Under the pieces are notes generated by a model, which saw only the letters and a list, made by a program, of their open reading frames with translations, did not search any database and had not been told where the DNA came from. Shown piece by piece: positions 33,421 through 43,487 of a stretch of DNA of 64,000 nt; positions within the stretch are counted from its first letter, which is position 1; the number at the start of each line of letters is the position of its first letter. The position numbers and the translations under genes were made by a program. The stretch lies in the NCBI GenBank assembly GCA_023897205.1, contig JAHWDD010000010.1, positions 558,001 through 622,000 of the forward strand. The letters run 5' to 3'. The DNA comes from Exophiala sp. HKRS030 (Eukaryota > Ascomycota > Eurotiomycetes > Chaetothyriales > Herpotrichiellaceae).

Positions 33421-35346
33421 TCACAGTAAGGTGCCCCTCACCTGTTGGACATCTGAAATCTTGACATCCTTCACCAAAAGAACGAAGAAGAGCATCACTC
33501 CCGACACCACTACACTCGCAATCAGCATCCTAGTTTGTGCAATCGCATAGGCCTGGATGATGGCATTGCGGACGGGCGAGTTTAGGGGGTAAGAAAGTTG
33601 GACGGTCAAGCTGCCATAAATTGCCGCAGCTTGTGCTTTGGCCGTCTCCGGGAGCAAGCGAGCCAATTCTTGAGGAAGCGTGTTTGTCCAGATTGCTCCC
33701 GATATGCTATCTCCTATTGCAAAGCCGATAGACCCAGACAGGCCCAGGAGAGCGATGGCAGTAGCGATCTCGCTGTGCTGCACCGTGGAGACGACACCCA
33801 CTTGCACGCACAGGAGAATCACTTTGCTGGCAAAGGAAAGGAAGAATTGACACATGATGATGAGCCCCACCCTGGTGCTTGGTGTTCGGAAGTAGATCAA
33901 CAGACCCACGAACAAGGCGTAGATAGGCGTGGCAGTGAGAAGCAACCATCTGAACCGCCCGGACCAACGTATCAGCAGTCCAATTATTAGCTGCCAGATA
34001 CCTCCAACGACACTAGAGATGCCATTGATGTACCCGGCGTGCGAGACACTCAAGCCGTACACGACTTGAAGATAAGAAGTGAAGTAGCTGGACCACGTAT
34101 CCTCTGCAATGGCGAACAATGCGTTGATGATGCAGATGATCAGAACCGTACCAGACGTCAGCATCTTCCAGGGCGCAAAGGGAGCAGGTGCCCATCTCTC
34201 CACAAATGGGAACAATACCAGCAGCAGGAAACCAAGGATCAACATGGCCACGATATGGGGAGATGCCCATTTGTCAGCTGCAGAGCCTGCTAGGTTGAAC
34301 GGAAGGAGAAACAACGCTTCGCCGGCTGCAAGTACGAAGATGCCCGCCGCTTAAAAAAAATTATCAATGAAGGCTCGACCAAGGAGATTCTTTTGCTCAC
34401 CATCAAACTCTATCAGAAGCCTCGATGCCCGCTTCAGAATACCTCCAGTCTTGGTCGCTGGTGGGCTTTTGATAGCTTTGCCTTCTCCCCTGAACATGGT
34501 GAAAGCCAACGGCGCAACCACGACCGGGACGGAAATGACGAGAGCACCAAAGCCCCAACGCCAATTCCGATCATGCTTGAGCAGTGACTGAGATGCGGCT
34601 GGGCCACCAAACGCGGTTATGATATACGGTGTCGACGTAAAGGCGTAAGCCAGCGCCCTGCTCTTCAACATGGATGTGTCGGCGGTAATGACATCAACAG
34701 CATATATGGCAGTATAGAAACCAACTGTGGTGAAGACCTTCAGACAGAGATTGTTAGTCAACCTCCTCCTCAGTAATTCGAGATTGAATTGCGCTTACCA
34801 CTCCAGCACAATAAGTTTGAATGTTAGTGCAGGCTGCGGTGAGTATCAACCCAATAGCCCCTACAAGGGACATGACCACAAGACCCTCGGGTCGCCCATA
34901 TATATTCAGAACCTTGGCCATTGGCAGATATGCCACTCCGCCCAGGATGCTTGCCACCAAGTCAACAGTTGGGAGGAGGGAGTGCTGGTTAAAGTCGCTG
35001 GTTATGTATGGTCCAAGGTTGCGATTGAATGACCGTTCAAACGCGAACAGCAGGTACATACCCCACAACCTATGTACGGTGTTAATTCTCGCGGCTCGCG
35101 GCTGGTATCGTCAGGGGCTCACAAAATGTAGGTAATGATCAAGGAAATTCTATTCCAGCCAAGTGTCGTGGCTTCAACCCGATCAACGCCTCTCTGTGCT
35201 CTGGCCAGTGGAGAGTCATCCAAGTTCTGTTCGGACAACCCTGTGCTTGGCTGGGTGGCTGTATGCACATGCTTTTCAGCGAATGGAGAATCTGGCTGCC
35301 TGGAGATCATTGTGGACGATGAGGCTCCCTGATCACTGGTCTCCAT
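33421..35346 (-). CDS. MFS siderophore-iron transporter (ARN/SIT family)
   Basis: Plasma-membrane H+ symporter family for ferric siderophores. Four exons, 35346-35123, 35069-34799, 34737-34401 and 34349-33421, give 586 aa with about 14 membrane segments, the SIT layout. Matching features include the cytosolic N-terminus ending GVDRVEATTLGW, then ILLWGMYLLFAFERSFNRNLGPYITSDF, PMAKVLNIYGRPEG in the first loop, FYTAIYAVDVITADTS, SRALAYAFTSTPYIITAFGGP, WRWGFGAL, and C-terminal GFAIGDSISGAIWTNTLPQEL. These place it with fungal Sit1/MirA/MirB/Arn-type carriers. The particular siderophore (ferrichrome, TAFC or a xenosiderophore) cannot be told. It is divergent from a second MFS gene, with an iron-type GATA consensus between them. 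Confidence 0.9.
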
Positions 35347-35439
35347 GCTGAGTTCTTCCAGGTGCCAGGTGCTTTCAAGCTATCTCAGACGAAGAACGGC
35401 GGACAGAACAACAGAGGTAGAATGCAAGCTCGTCGTCTC

Positions 35440-35447
35440 TTTATATA
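35440..35447 (-). promoter_or_regulatory. TATA box of the siderophore-type transporter gene
   Basis: Minus strand TATATAAA, about 95 bp before the ATG at 35346, a normal fungal position. It lies 10 bp from the GATA inverted repeat. Confidence 0.65.
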
Positions 35448-35456
35448 CCTCATCTA

Positions 35457-35477
35457 ATCTAATCTATCGGATTAGAT
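35457..35477. promoter_or_regulatory. Inverted repeat with GATA cores upstream of the TATA box
   Basis: Perfect 8-bp arms ATCTAATC / GATTAGAT around a 5-bp spacer; an extra copy of the left arm overlaps at 35452. The right arm extends into AGATAA and the spacer supplies a second GATA on the other strand, so two GATA-factor contacts are possible. Confidence 0.6.
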
Positions 35478-35808
35478 AAATTCAACACTCCTGTATGATT
35501 GCTGAAAAACTTGCCCGTCATCGGCTTTGGACACATGGTTGACTCCATCGACAAGTCGAATGTGGGTCTTTCGGCACTGTGTGAATTCGGAAATTCCTTA
35601 CGCTAGAGCCAATCAACAGTTCGGACTGGATTAGAGTTATGCCTAGCGCGCTTGAAGTCTATACTCTTAAAGTGTCTCTGGTGTCAGATACATATGGTAT
35701 GCGAATCACCTCCCCGTGTACCCTGTCGAAAAAGCTCGGTGTGGCGCGGGCGATTGATCTTTTCATGTGACCCTGATATCTGTGAGTTACGAGCTCTCTG
35801 CAGAAAAT

Positions 35809-35817
35809 TTATCTGAT
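35809..35817 (-). promoter_or_regulatory. Exact match to the SreA-type iron-regulatory consensus ATCWGATAA
   Basis: Minus strand ATCAGATAA. This 9-mer is the published consensus for the iron-sensing GATA repressor SreA in Aspergillus. It sits midway between the two divergent transporter genes (463 and 464 bp from the two start codons). Binding is inferred, not shown. Confidence 0.6.
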
Positions 35818-36280
35818 GGGGGTCGTGCCTTGGCACCTCAAGCTTCCATACGCGCGTGGCCTTTCCATTGGCAGTTTCTTGAAGTAAATTCAGGGTCGAG
35901 ACTGTTGACTTTGAAGGTAAGGTAGCATGATTCAGAGTACAACGTTAGATGCAAACGCTGAGTCTAAGAGCCAACTGCGACACCGGACCATGCACTCTCT
36001 AAGCTTCATTGGAATTGCCCTGCTGAAGGCCCGGTGGACGTAGAGACCATTATACGGGCTAGCTAATCAGCATCAAAACCTGAATCAGAGAGGCTTACGT
36101 CGCAGATCCAAGGATTAACCTCCACAACAACTACCTATCGCAACATAACTATGTATTATTTAAAGGCGTAAAGGAGCCTGATTGTGCAGGCACTCTTTCT
36201 GATGTTGATTTTATCATTGCAGGGAATTGACTTGAGGCCTCGACCACTTCACAACGTGAGTTTCGAGGGAAAAGGATAAG

Positions 36281-37777
36281 ATGAACACGGATTCTATAAA
36301 AGCACAATCAGCTAAAGGCAAGGTCGAGGGACCAAATGGAACAGACGGAGCATCCCTGGAACAATCCGCCGACCTATTCCTGGTGACTTTCGATTGTCCC
36401 AAAGATCCCGATAACCCCAAAGACTGGTCACTTGCAAGAAAATGGATGGTGACTTCTGTCCTATCGGCAACGGGTTTCAATCGCATCATGGTCTCGACGA
36501 TCATGGCTCCAGCTCTCCCAGCCATTGCCGCTGAACTCCATATCAGCAATGAATTCGAGTCGGTCATGGCAATGTCTGTGTACTTGCTTGCCACAGCATT
36601 TGGCCCGCTTGTGTTTGGTCCACTCTCAGAGATCTATGGCAGGGCGCCCCTACTGCATGCAACCAATCTCTGGTTCTTAATATGGAATGCCGCGTGTGGC
36701 TTCGCACACCAAAAGTCCTTGCTCATAACAGCCCGTCTGCTTGCAGGACTTGGTGCTGGTGCGGTATACGTGCTTGCAAGTGGTGTGCTTGGAGATGTTT
36801 GGTATCCGGAGCAGCGTGGGCGATCACTTGGGATGTATCTACTGATCTCACTTCTTGGAGTTGCCGTGGGCCCCATCATTGGAGGTTTCATTGTGGCAGG
36901 GACGACCTGGCGCTGGATTTTCTGGTCGACATCGATATTCCAGGCCATAATGACCTTGGCGTCGGTCCCAATCTTTCAAGAGACCTATGCTCCTTTGATT
37001 CTGTTTCGAAAGGCACGTCGGCTTCGCACTCAGAGTGGGGATCATCGTTATCACACAACGAATGAAAAGTTGGTAGAAGGCCGTTCGGCATTCTGGGTGT
37101 TGAGATGGTCCCTTTCCAGGCCAATCAGACTGCTGCTCTTCCACCATATCATTCAGATCCAGGCTTGTCTGTCCGGCTTGTCTTATGGAATCCTATATCT
37201 TGTCTTGTCATCGTATTCAGACCTTTGGACTTCGACATATCACGAAAGTGTCTCTACCAGTGGACTACACTATATATCTGTCTGTGTGGGCGAGGTGATC
37301 GGGGCACAAATTGGTGGTTTTTTGATGGACCATATCTTCGCCCGTCTCAAAGCCCGGGCGAATGGCATTACAAAGCCTGAACACCATGTCCCAGTCATGA
37401 TACCTGCCAGCTTGGTGACACTCCTTGGTCTCTTGTTGTATGGTTGGGGCGCCCAAAGAAGAAGGTCTTGGCTGATGGTTGATTTTGGCGTAGCAATCTT
37501 CACATGTGGACAACAAATCACCGGACAGGCTCTTCAGGCCTACGTTATCGACGCAACTCCAGAGTACGCTAGCTCAGCTTCCGCCTCGTCCCAGCTCTTC
37601 CGCAGCCTGTGTGCGTTTGGGTTTCCATTGTTTGCTCCGGCGATGCATTCTGCGTTGGGTTATGGGTGGGCAAATACTGTCCTTGGGTTGGTTGTGCTTA
37701 CATCCACTATTCCGGCCACCATCGCTATACTGTTGTATGGTGACAAGCTGCGAGTGAAAGGCGAAGGCAGACTTTAA
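36281..37777 (+). CDS. MFS transporter, DHA1 (drug:H+ antiporter-1) type
   Basis: Single exon, 498 aa, 12 membrane segments. A cytosolic N-terminus with FDCPKDPDNPKDWSLARKWM is the usual entry to fungal DHA1 carriers. Motif A-like GPLSEIYGRAPLL is between TM2 and TM3, ARLLAGLGAGAVYVLASGVLGDVWYPEQRGRSLGMY covers TM4-5 and motif C-like GPIIGGFI follows with WRWIFW. The central loop is basic (about 240-275). The second half holds QITGQALQAYVIDATPEYASSASASSQLFRSLCAFGFPLFAP. These carriers export drugs, toxins or metabolites, sometimes polyamines. Context (divergent from a siderophore-type importer) suggests export of an iron ligand or related metabolite; this is a guess. A TATA-like TATTTAAA lies at 36157. 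Confidence 0.88.
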   Translation: MNTDSIKAQSAKGKVEGPNGTDGASLEQSADLFLVTFDCPKDPDNPKDWSLARKWMVTSVLSATGFNRIMVSTIMAPALPAIAAELHISNEFESVMAMSVYLLATAFGPLVFGPLSEIYGRAPLLHATNLWFLIWNAACGFAHQKSLLITARLLAGLGAGAVYVLASGVLGDVWYPEQRGRSLGMYLLISLLGVAVGPIIGGFIVAGTTWRWIFWSTSIFQAIMTLASVPIFQETYAPLILFRKARRLRTQSGDHRYHTTNEKLVEGRSAFWVLRWSLSRPIRLLLFHHIIQIQACLSGLSYGILYLVLSSYSDLWTSTYHESVSTSGLHYISVCVGEVIGAQIGGFLMDHIFARLKARANGITKPEHHVPVMIPASLVTLLGLLLYGWGAQRRRSWLMVDFGVAIFTCGQQITGQALQAYVIDATPEYASSASASSQLFRSLCAFGFPLFAPAMHSALGYGWANTVLGLVVLTSTIPATIAILLYGDKLRVKGEGRL

Positions 37778-38302
37778 GGCGGAAACCATTTCGTGACCCA
37801 CAAATCCTTCACACTTCCTTGAGGGTAGGCACACTGCGTACTTGTGAGATAGCCTGACCAGCTTCTCATGGGGTCAAAGTTCATGACTTGAATGTGACGT
37901 CTGGATGAATCCTCCAAAATAAGTGACCAAACTTGTACTTTTACATTGTTCGATTTATTTTAGTAAGTGAACTTCAGCTTCTGAGGCAAGAGAATGGCCA
38001 TCAGAATCTGCGGGTATTAGAGGATACTAGGTACTGTACGGAGTACGGAGTTCATGGGCTTTGGCTGCTCAGCACGCCTCGCCTAACTTGCCATAAAGGG
38101 AATCCTCAATTTACGGCTGGATGAGTTCAAGGCCAGAACCCTTCATCCTCCTCCTCGTTCAGTAGGTCTTTATGTCTTGCTCGGCACGCACTCTTTCCGT
38201 ACACAAGGATCACTTGAATCTGTTGGCCACTTGAAATTCGTCAACTGGAAGATCGCCTCCGTTGCTACACAGGTCTTCGAGTTCCTGTGCGACTCCTGAT
38301 TT
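37778..38302. other. Intergenic: DHA1 gene terminator side and hydrolase promoter
   Basis: No gene. TACGGAGTA occurs at 38037 in an overlapping array (TACGGAGTACGGAG). Confidence 0.5.
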
Positions 38303-39154
38303 ATGTTAGAAGATCCAGCACCACCCAATCAACGTTCTCCCATGGGTGTCACCACCTCTCCCTCGTCAAAGGAAGACAATCTCGCGTATATATCCCTCAA
38401 CCCCAATGCACAGCCGACTGTGGTACTTATTCATGGAGCTTTCGCTGCTGGAAGCGACTGGGATTTGGTAACGCCATTCTTGACCGACTATCACTTGCTG
38501 ATTCCTGATATGCCCGGGCATGGAAACTCGCGCGCCGTAACGCCTTTTTCGGTCGACAATGCTTCACGTCTCTTACGGAAGCTGATCGTGGAACATGCCC
38601 ATGATGCTCACGCTTATATTGTAGGCCATAGCCTGGGTGCTCACATAGCGGTCCATCTAGCATCGCACTACCCACAGGTTGTCTCTCGAGTCTTGCTTTC
38701 GGGCTTCGAGGTCTTTCCTACCACACGACTATCACCCTACGTTCCCCATTTGACCTGGGCGATGAGACGCATCGAAAACAGCGTACCTCGACCACTGGTT
38801 CGCTGGTTGATGGACGGCACCGACATCAGACGTTCCGATAATACATTCTGTACTCTCGACCTCTGCCGCCAAATTTGTCAGCCTATGCTTGCCTCGGATG
38901 GCTGGCCAGACCCATGGCCTCAACCCACTCTTGTCATTGCCGCCGGGAAAGCTGGTCTTCTTCCGACAAGTGATCACCCACACGATGCTCGGAAGCTGGC
39001 CGGCATCGGCAATCGAGGAAACAATAACACGCGTGCCGTGATGCATCCTCAGATGAGACATCCTTGGAACCGTCAAGCACCAAAACTCTTTGCAGACACT
39101 GTGCAGAAATGGTTTAGAGACGAGCCATTACCTGCTGGCTTTATAGATCTTTGA
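38303..39154 (+). CDS. Alpha/beta hydrolase
   Basis: Single exon, 283 aa. Strand-loop VVLIHGAFAAGSDWD carries the oxyanion HG motif, DMPGHGNS follows, and the nucleophile elbow is GHSLGAH (Ser at about 113). A C-terminal TLVIAAGK strand and HPQMRHPWNRQAP supply a likely catalytic His (MRHPWN). The lid region RRIENSVPRPLVRWLMDGTD is Arg-rich. Soluble, with no signal peptide. Members cleave esters, amides or lactones; the substrate is not evident. Position among transporters raises the possibility of intracellular hydrolysis of an imported ester ligand, but it lacks the EstB/IroE-type layout, so this is only inference. A second ATG 39 nt downstream (MGVTTSPSSK) could be the start. It is convergent with the following gene. 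Confidence 0.85.
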   Translation: MLEDPAPPNQRSPMGVTTSPSSKEDNLAYISLNPNAQPTVVLIHGAFAAGSDWDLVTPFLTDYHLLIPDMPGHGNSRAVTPFSVDNASRLLRKLIVEHAHDAHAYIVGHSLGAHIAVHLASHYPQVVSRVLLSGFEVFPTTRLSPYVPHLTWAMRRIENSVPRPLVRWLMDGTDIRRSDNTFCTLDLCRQICQPMLASDGWPDPWPQPTLVIAAGKAGLLPTSDHPHDARKLAGIGNRGNNNTRAVMHPQMRHPWNRQAPKLFADTVQKWFRDEPLPAGFIDL

Positions 39155-39343
39155 CCAGTTCTTCAACTCAAAAACCGAGCTTCTATTGGCAACGATTACT
39201 ATGTAATGGTATAGGTCTGCTAACTGAAGGGGTGATTTGATTATTGTATCTTCGCGGAAATACATCTCTTACCCATCGTCCCAACAGCTAGCTCTTGTCA
39301 TCAACCTGGTACTGGCCCTCCTTTGTGTCAAGTAGCAACGGTG

Positions 39344-40048
39344 TTACTGCATACTCCCCCACGGCACGCACATCGAGCCTAACAGCGGCGTTGAAGTAGA
39401 GGAGAACCATGCATGCTCATCCACCTCGCTAGCACGCCCAACCTCGTTCGGGTCAGGAGTCTCGTCACGTCCAACGGCAATCCAAGTACGAGCGCGCCTG
39501 TGTTCGGTCGGTTGAAGCACTACAAATACATCTCCAGGTGCCGAGACCGTGATATTGGCGCCAAGTATTGCATAACCAGATATCAGGTCGGATTCGCTGA
39601 ACCCTCGAAAGAGGCTGCTGGCCTCTGCTGGGTATTCAACAGCATTGAAACCGCGAGGTACCCTCGGCTGAAGGCCCGTCGCATTTGGTAAAAGTCCTTG
39701 CTTGCATATGTCGCCATCTGTTTGATAGGTCTCTGGAACGACAACGGATTTGCCGATGAACCATAGCGACGGGCGATAGTCGTACAGTGTTGTTATATTG
39801 GGAATGCCGATGCTGACAGCTACTGGCGTGCTAATATTGGTGATGGTGATCTTCGTATAGACTGGCAAAGATGGACAGTCTTGGGTAGTCATCAAGATTC
39901 TTGCGATACTGGTATCTGGCCATTCCCACGCATTAGCAATGGATACATGCGTGCCATCGTCGAGGTGCGGCCGGTGGGCTTCCGTTCCAGAGATCGAAAG
40001 CAGTAGCAGGAGTAATGTGCCTAGCTGGGCGACAAGATTGGACATCAT
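39344..40048 (-). CDS. Secreted glycoprotein of unknown function
   Basis: Single exon, 234 aa. The N-terminus MMSNLVAQLGTLLLLLLSISGTEA is a clear signal peptide, with cleavage likely after TEA. The mature part has several N-glycosylation sequons (NIS, NIT, NAT, NIT) and four Cys (DCPSLP, DICKQG and SMCVPW carry three, and one further position is uncertain by eye). No membrane anchor or catalytic motif is visible. I do not recognise the family. HRPHLDDGTHVSIANAWEWPDTSIARI looks like a conserved domain start. Its stop is 189 bp from the convergent hydrolase. Confidence 0.72.
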   Translation of the reverse strand: MMSNLVAQLGTLLLLLLSISGTEAHRPHLDDGTHVSIANAWEWPDTSIARILMTTQDCPSLPVYTKITITNISTPVAVSIGIPNITTLYDYRPSLWFIGKSVVVPETYQTDGDICKQGLLPNATGLQPRVPRGFNAVEYPAEASSLFRGFSESDLISGYAILGANITVSAPGDVFVVLQPTEHRRARTWIAVGRDETPDPNEVGRASEVDEHAWFSSTSTPLLGSMCVPWGSMQ

Positions 40049-40649
40049 GATGGTTTAAGGTCGGGCAGCTATGACCGAACAGCCCGGATGCAGATGAAAT
40101 GGGGCACACGGAAAGGAAAGCAAATGAAGCTCTTTGAGATTAGGCTGCCTCACAAAACCAACTTTTCGGAAGCATCAGAGTGAGATAGCTGAGCTTGTGA
40201 GGCTTTTTATACTCGAGGATCGAAAAACACGTCACACTTGCCTTCTAAAGCTCCTTTGTCAAGTGTCGTCTGCTCGGCTCAAAACGCATTAGTCCAATGG
40301 CTAAAGAAAATGTCGCTTTTCAAGGTGTCTTGGCTTTCGAGGACCTTAAGTGAACATGCAACCTGTATCGCGATCACTTTGTATATACACGGCTACCGGA
40401 AGAAGTGAGGACAATGGGAATTTTGAGCCAACTTATGCGGGAAGGTTCTAGAGGCACAGCTAGCCGGCCTTTGTGTGGACTAAATCTCTTGGTCGTGACT
40501 TTTAACTTCTAGGTTATACAAATTCTAGGGACGGTAAAGACTATTACAGAGACCTGACTGGGGCTTCATCTTCAGGAGAAGCTCTCTTTGCTTATCAGGC
40601 CACCGGCAAGGATAAATCGAAGCTGTGTTTATACACCCGTCTAACCCCC
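40049..40649. other. Promoter of the secreted glycoprotein gene
   Basis: No ORF. Two GATAA cores (TGATAA in reverse orientation at about 40592 and GGATAA at about 40610) lie at its far end, next to the end of the CocE-type gene. Confidence 0.45.
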
Positions 40650-42595
40650 CTACGAAATAATGGGGAGGATTAAACGGGATTCGTACTGACCGCCTGTATG
40701 GATGTTGTGTGTCCCAACATTCTCATCGTCCGGTTCCTGCAATCTCAGGAAATCCACCTCGGGATAGATCATGTCGTGACCCGAGACGCTCAGTACGATT
40801 CCCTCGCCGGGTGCAAAGACCATGCCTATGGGCCAGAGTGTGATCTGTAGTTCCACGATGGTCCCGGGCTTGATGGGTTCACGTCGATCGTGAGTATAAA
40901 AGAGTTCTTGGCCGTCGCCACGGGAGCGAGAGTCGTCTCTCGAAATCCTGTGAGACGCACGAAGGAAGCCCTGAGGCCCCAATGTCTTTGCAACGTTGAC
41001 GTTGGGCACTTGTTCGGTCGGGACAGGGCAGGGGTAATTCAAGTGCTCGAGAAGTTTGCCGGCGGAATCAATCTTGCGGATCATTACACCAACGTCCATG
41101 TCATCTTTTTCGGCGCAGGACATCCAGAGGTGGACCTTGGAGTAACCTGCAACCTCTGTATACTTGTCGAACCTCATGATGAAATCCTAGGGGCTATACG
41201 TCAATGGCAAGTAACGTCAAAGGGGGGATACAACGAAAAACATACCGACTTGGCAGCAAGGCTGTGAGAGTCATAAGAAGTCCTAGCTGAGGATGAAGCC
41301 AGACGAGTCGATAAAGTGTGGCTCGAGGCGTCCAAATAGTAAGCTTGGAGCTTTTGTCTAGAAAGAGGATATTCGAGCTCAGGCCTTTCGACGATGGTTT
41401 GTGTCGAACTGCCATCCAAGGCCAAGAGGGATAATCGCACAGGGGGTGTATCATGCTCCCATCCATTCTCGATCCCTTTACAGTACCGATCAAAGAAGCG
41501 TTGTAATTCGTCGGTGATTTCTGGTCTGTAAAGATCATACCATTCCTGGTAAGGGTGAACCCTCAACCATTTGTGTGACGTTTTGGCCGTTCGGTATGTG
41601 TTGAAGGACCCTGCCGTATGCAGCGCCGAAGAGTAAGACGCGGTGAGATACAATGGGACGTCGATATTCTCCGTATGAATGTACTTGCTCTCCCAGTACT
41701 CATCGTACAAGGGACGTTTTTCCAACATGGCCGGCATGTCTTCCACACCGTTCGGGCCCGCGAAACCATTCAACAGCATCTTCATGAACGTCGTAAGGTG
41801 AGGTTTCCCGCCCCTCCCGATTCTATCGCGGTAAGGATCATTCAGTGCCTCCATCGGCGCCAAAGCCTTCAAGGCCGGGTGTTTCAATCTCGAGGCGAAG
41901 TTGATCTGTGCGATGGCCAGCCAGGAGTTTCCAGCCATACCCACAGAGCCACTGCACCAAGGCTGGTTCGCCAGCCAATCGATGGTGTCGTAGATGTCCT
42001 CGGCCTCTTGTTGTCCCCAGTAGTTGATGAAGCCGTCCGACTTGCCGGCCCCTCTGGCATCCACGTTGGCGATCGCGTACCCTCTTTCGCACCATTCAGC
42101 CGGGTCGGGTGCTTCGAACTTTTGGAAGCCTGAAACCCTGCCCGTCGGAACTCCGCAGTTGAATGGTCCCATGGTCTCGTACTGTTGAGGGCCTGTGCCT
42201 GTCTTGCCGTACGGGCTCCAGGGGATCAAAACCGGCACCCTGTTAGCATCAGAGTCCAGAGGTCGGAAAATGTCCATGTAAATCTTGACACCATCCCGCA
42301 TGGTGACCGCGACATCTCGGTCAAAGCGCACGTCGACATTGAATGCTCGTCTACCTGGTGATTTGACAAACCCCTTCTGAAGCGTTTGACTGCTCGGATG
42401 GAAGCCAGTATAGTTGTAACGAGGATGGGTTTCTGCACTTGGGATTGGATGATATTCCAAATCCGGAAATCTTTGAGCCAGCATCTCTGTAGTTGAAGCC
42501 ATAGTTCTTGCTTGGATTTCAGAAAGGTGCTGACAATTTACTTCAACATTAAACAAGAACGAGACTGATATAGCCAATTTCTGAAAGATACTCAT
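40650..42595 (-). CDS. CocE/NonD-type acyl hydrolase (X-Pro dipeptidyl-peptidase S15 family)
   Basis: Serine hydrolase of the family including cocaine esterase, glutaryl-7-ACA acylase and Xaa-Pro dipeptidyl peptidases. Two exons, 42595-41246 and 41186-40650, give 628 aa. The N-terminal alpha/beta domain starts DVAVTMRDGVKIYMDIFRP, then VPVLIPWSPYGK, WCERGYAIANVDARGAGKSDG and the nucleophile GMAGNSWLAIAQ (Ser at about 221). A C-terminal jelly-roll follows (KVHLWMSCAEKDDMDVGVMIRKID, LRASHRISRDDS, PGTIVELQITLWPIGMVFAPGE) and ends HTGGQYESRLILPI, as in the family. The first about 20 residues are hydrophobic (MSIFQKLAISVSFLFNVEVNC), so secretion is possible; a later ATG (MASTTEMLAQRF) would give a cytosolic form. 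It is divergent from the TRI12-type transporter. Confidence 0.88.
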
Positions 42596-43487
42596 GCTCT
42601 CATACGCTTCATCGGGGCAGGTAATGTACGCGAATCATCCCCGCTGAGTGGTGTCCCCTCCCCACCAAACCCTACGATTCTCGCCTTCGTCCCCACAGAG
42701 GAATGTGCTCCCCACCGCAGCCCTCGAGCGCGATTACTACCAAGTGTTTGTTCATCATGGGTGCACAGAGTGTCGACTCTGGCACACGAAGCTGCTGAGA
42801 GTAAAATTCCGACTATCGACAATAGAACCGGCGTTTATGGATCCCCATACTGTTGGCCCACGTCGTGTGCTCGGCCAAGAACGGAAGACACGTGCGGACA
42901 GTTGGGCTGCACGCTGCGGATCTGGCAACATGGCTGCGCAGCACCTTTAATAGACCAAGGTGGAGAAGCATCTTCTCTTATTGTCCAGAACGACCTTCTC
43001 CTACACTCCATAAAGCTGGCAGCACGACAACTGTGCCCCCTTGTGACACGTGTCTGAAACTCTGAATGCTTTCAACGGTGATGGACACGTCCGGCTGTGA
43101 ACGACAGACAGAAGCCTCCTGACTGCGTCGCCGAGGGGATGTTCGAACAAGCTCATGTTACAAGCATTTCTCCGTGCTTAGCTATCCTGGATGCTCGTCG
43201 GTGAAGGCGTTGCTGCAATTCCAGATGGGATCACTCCTGGTATCGTCACTTCTCCGCCCCTCCGCATCTCCGCTCCCGTTCTCCACGAGCTAGTGCATGA
43301 TATGGGGGCGTCCCCGCCAGGAGAGCATCCAGGTATTCAATCGTGCACTTTGATTCCATGCGTCTTATGCGTGGCAGGGATGTAAACGAACTATAAGGTA
43401 TGGCTCCCCTGCAGAACAGGCCCCAGGCTCCTCCCCAAAACACACCTTTCGTTGGCCGGTATAATCCATAATATTAATATTGTCTTC
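42596..43487. other. Shared divergent promoter of CocE-type hydrolase and TRI12-type transporter
   Basis: 892 bp; small ORFs here are not convincing. No exact ATCWGATAA site found by eye. Confidence 0.5.

Larger units (their letters stand above)
35347..36280. other. Shared divergent promoter of two MFS genes
   Basis: 934 bp without a gene. It holds a TATA box, a GATA-containing inverted repeat, an exact ATCWGATAA site and a CCAAT pentamer (about 35609); the main elements are listed separately. Confidence 0.7.
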
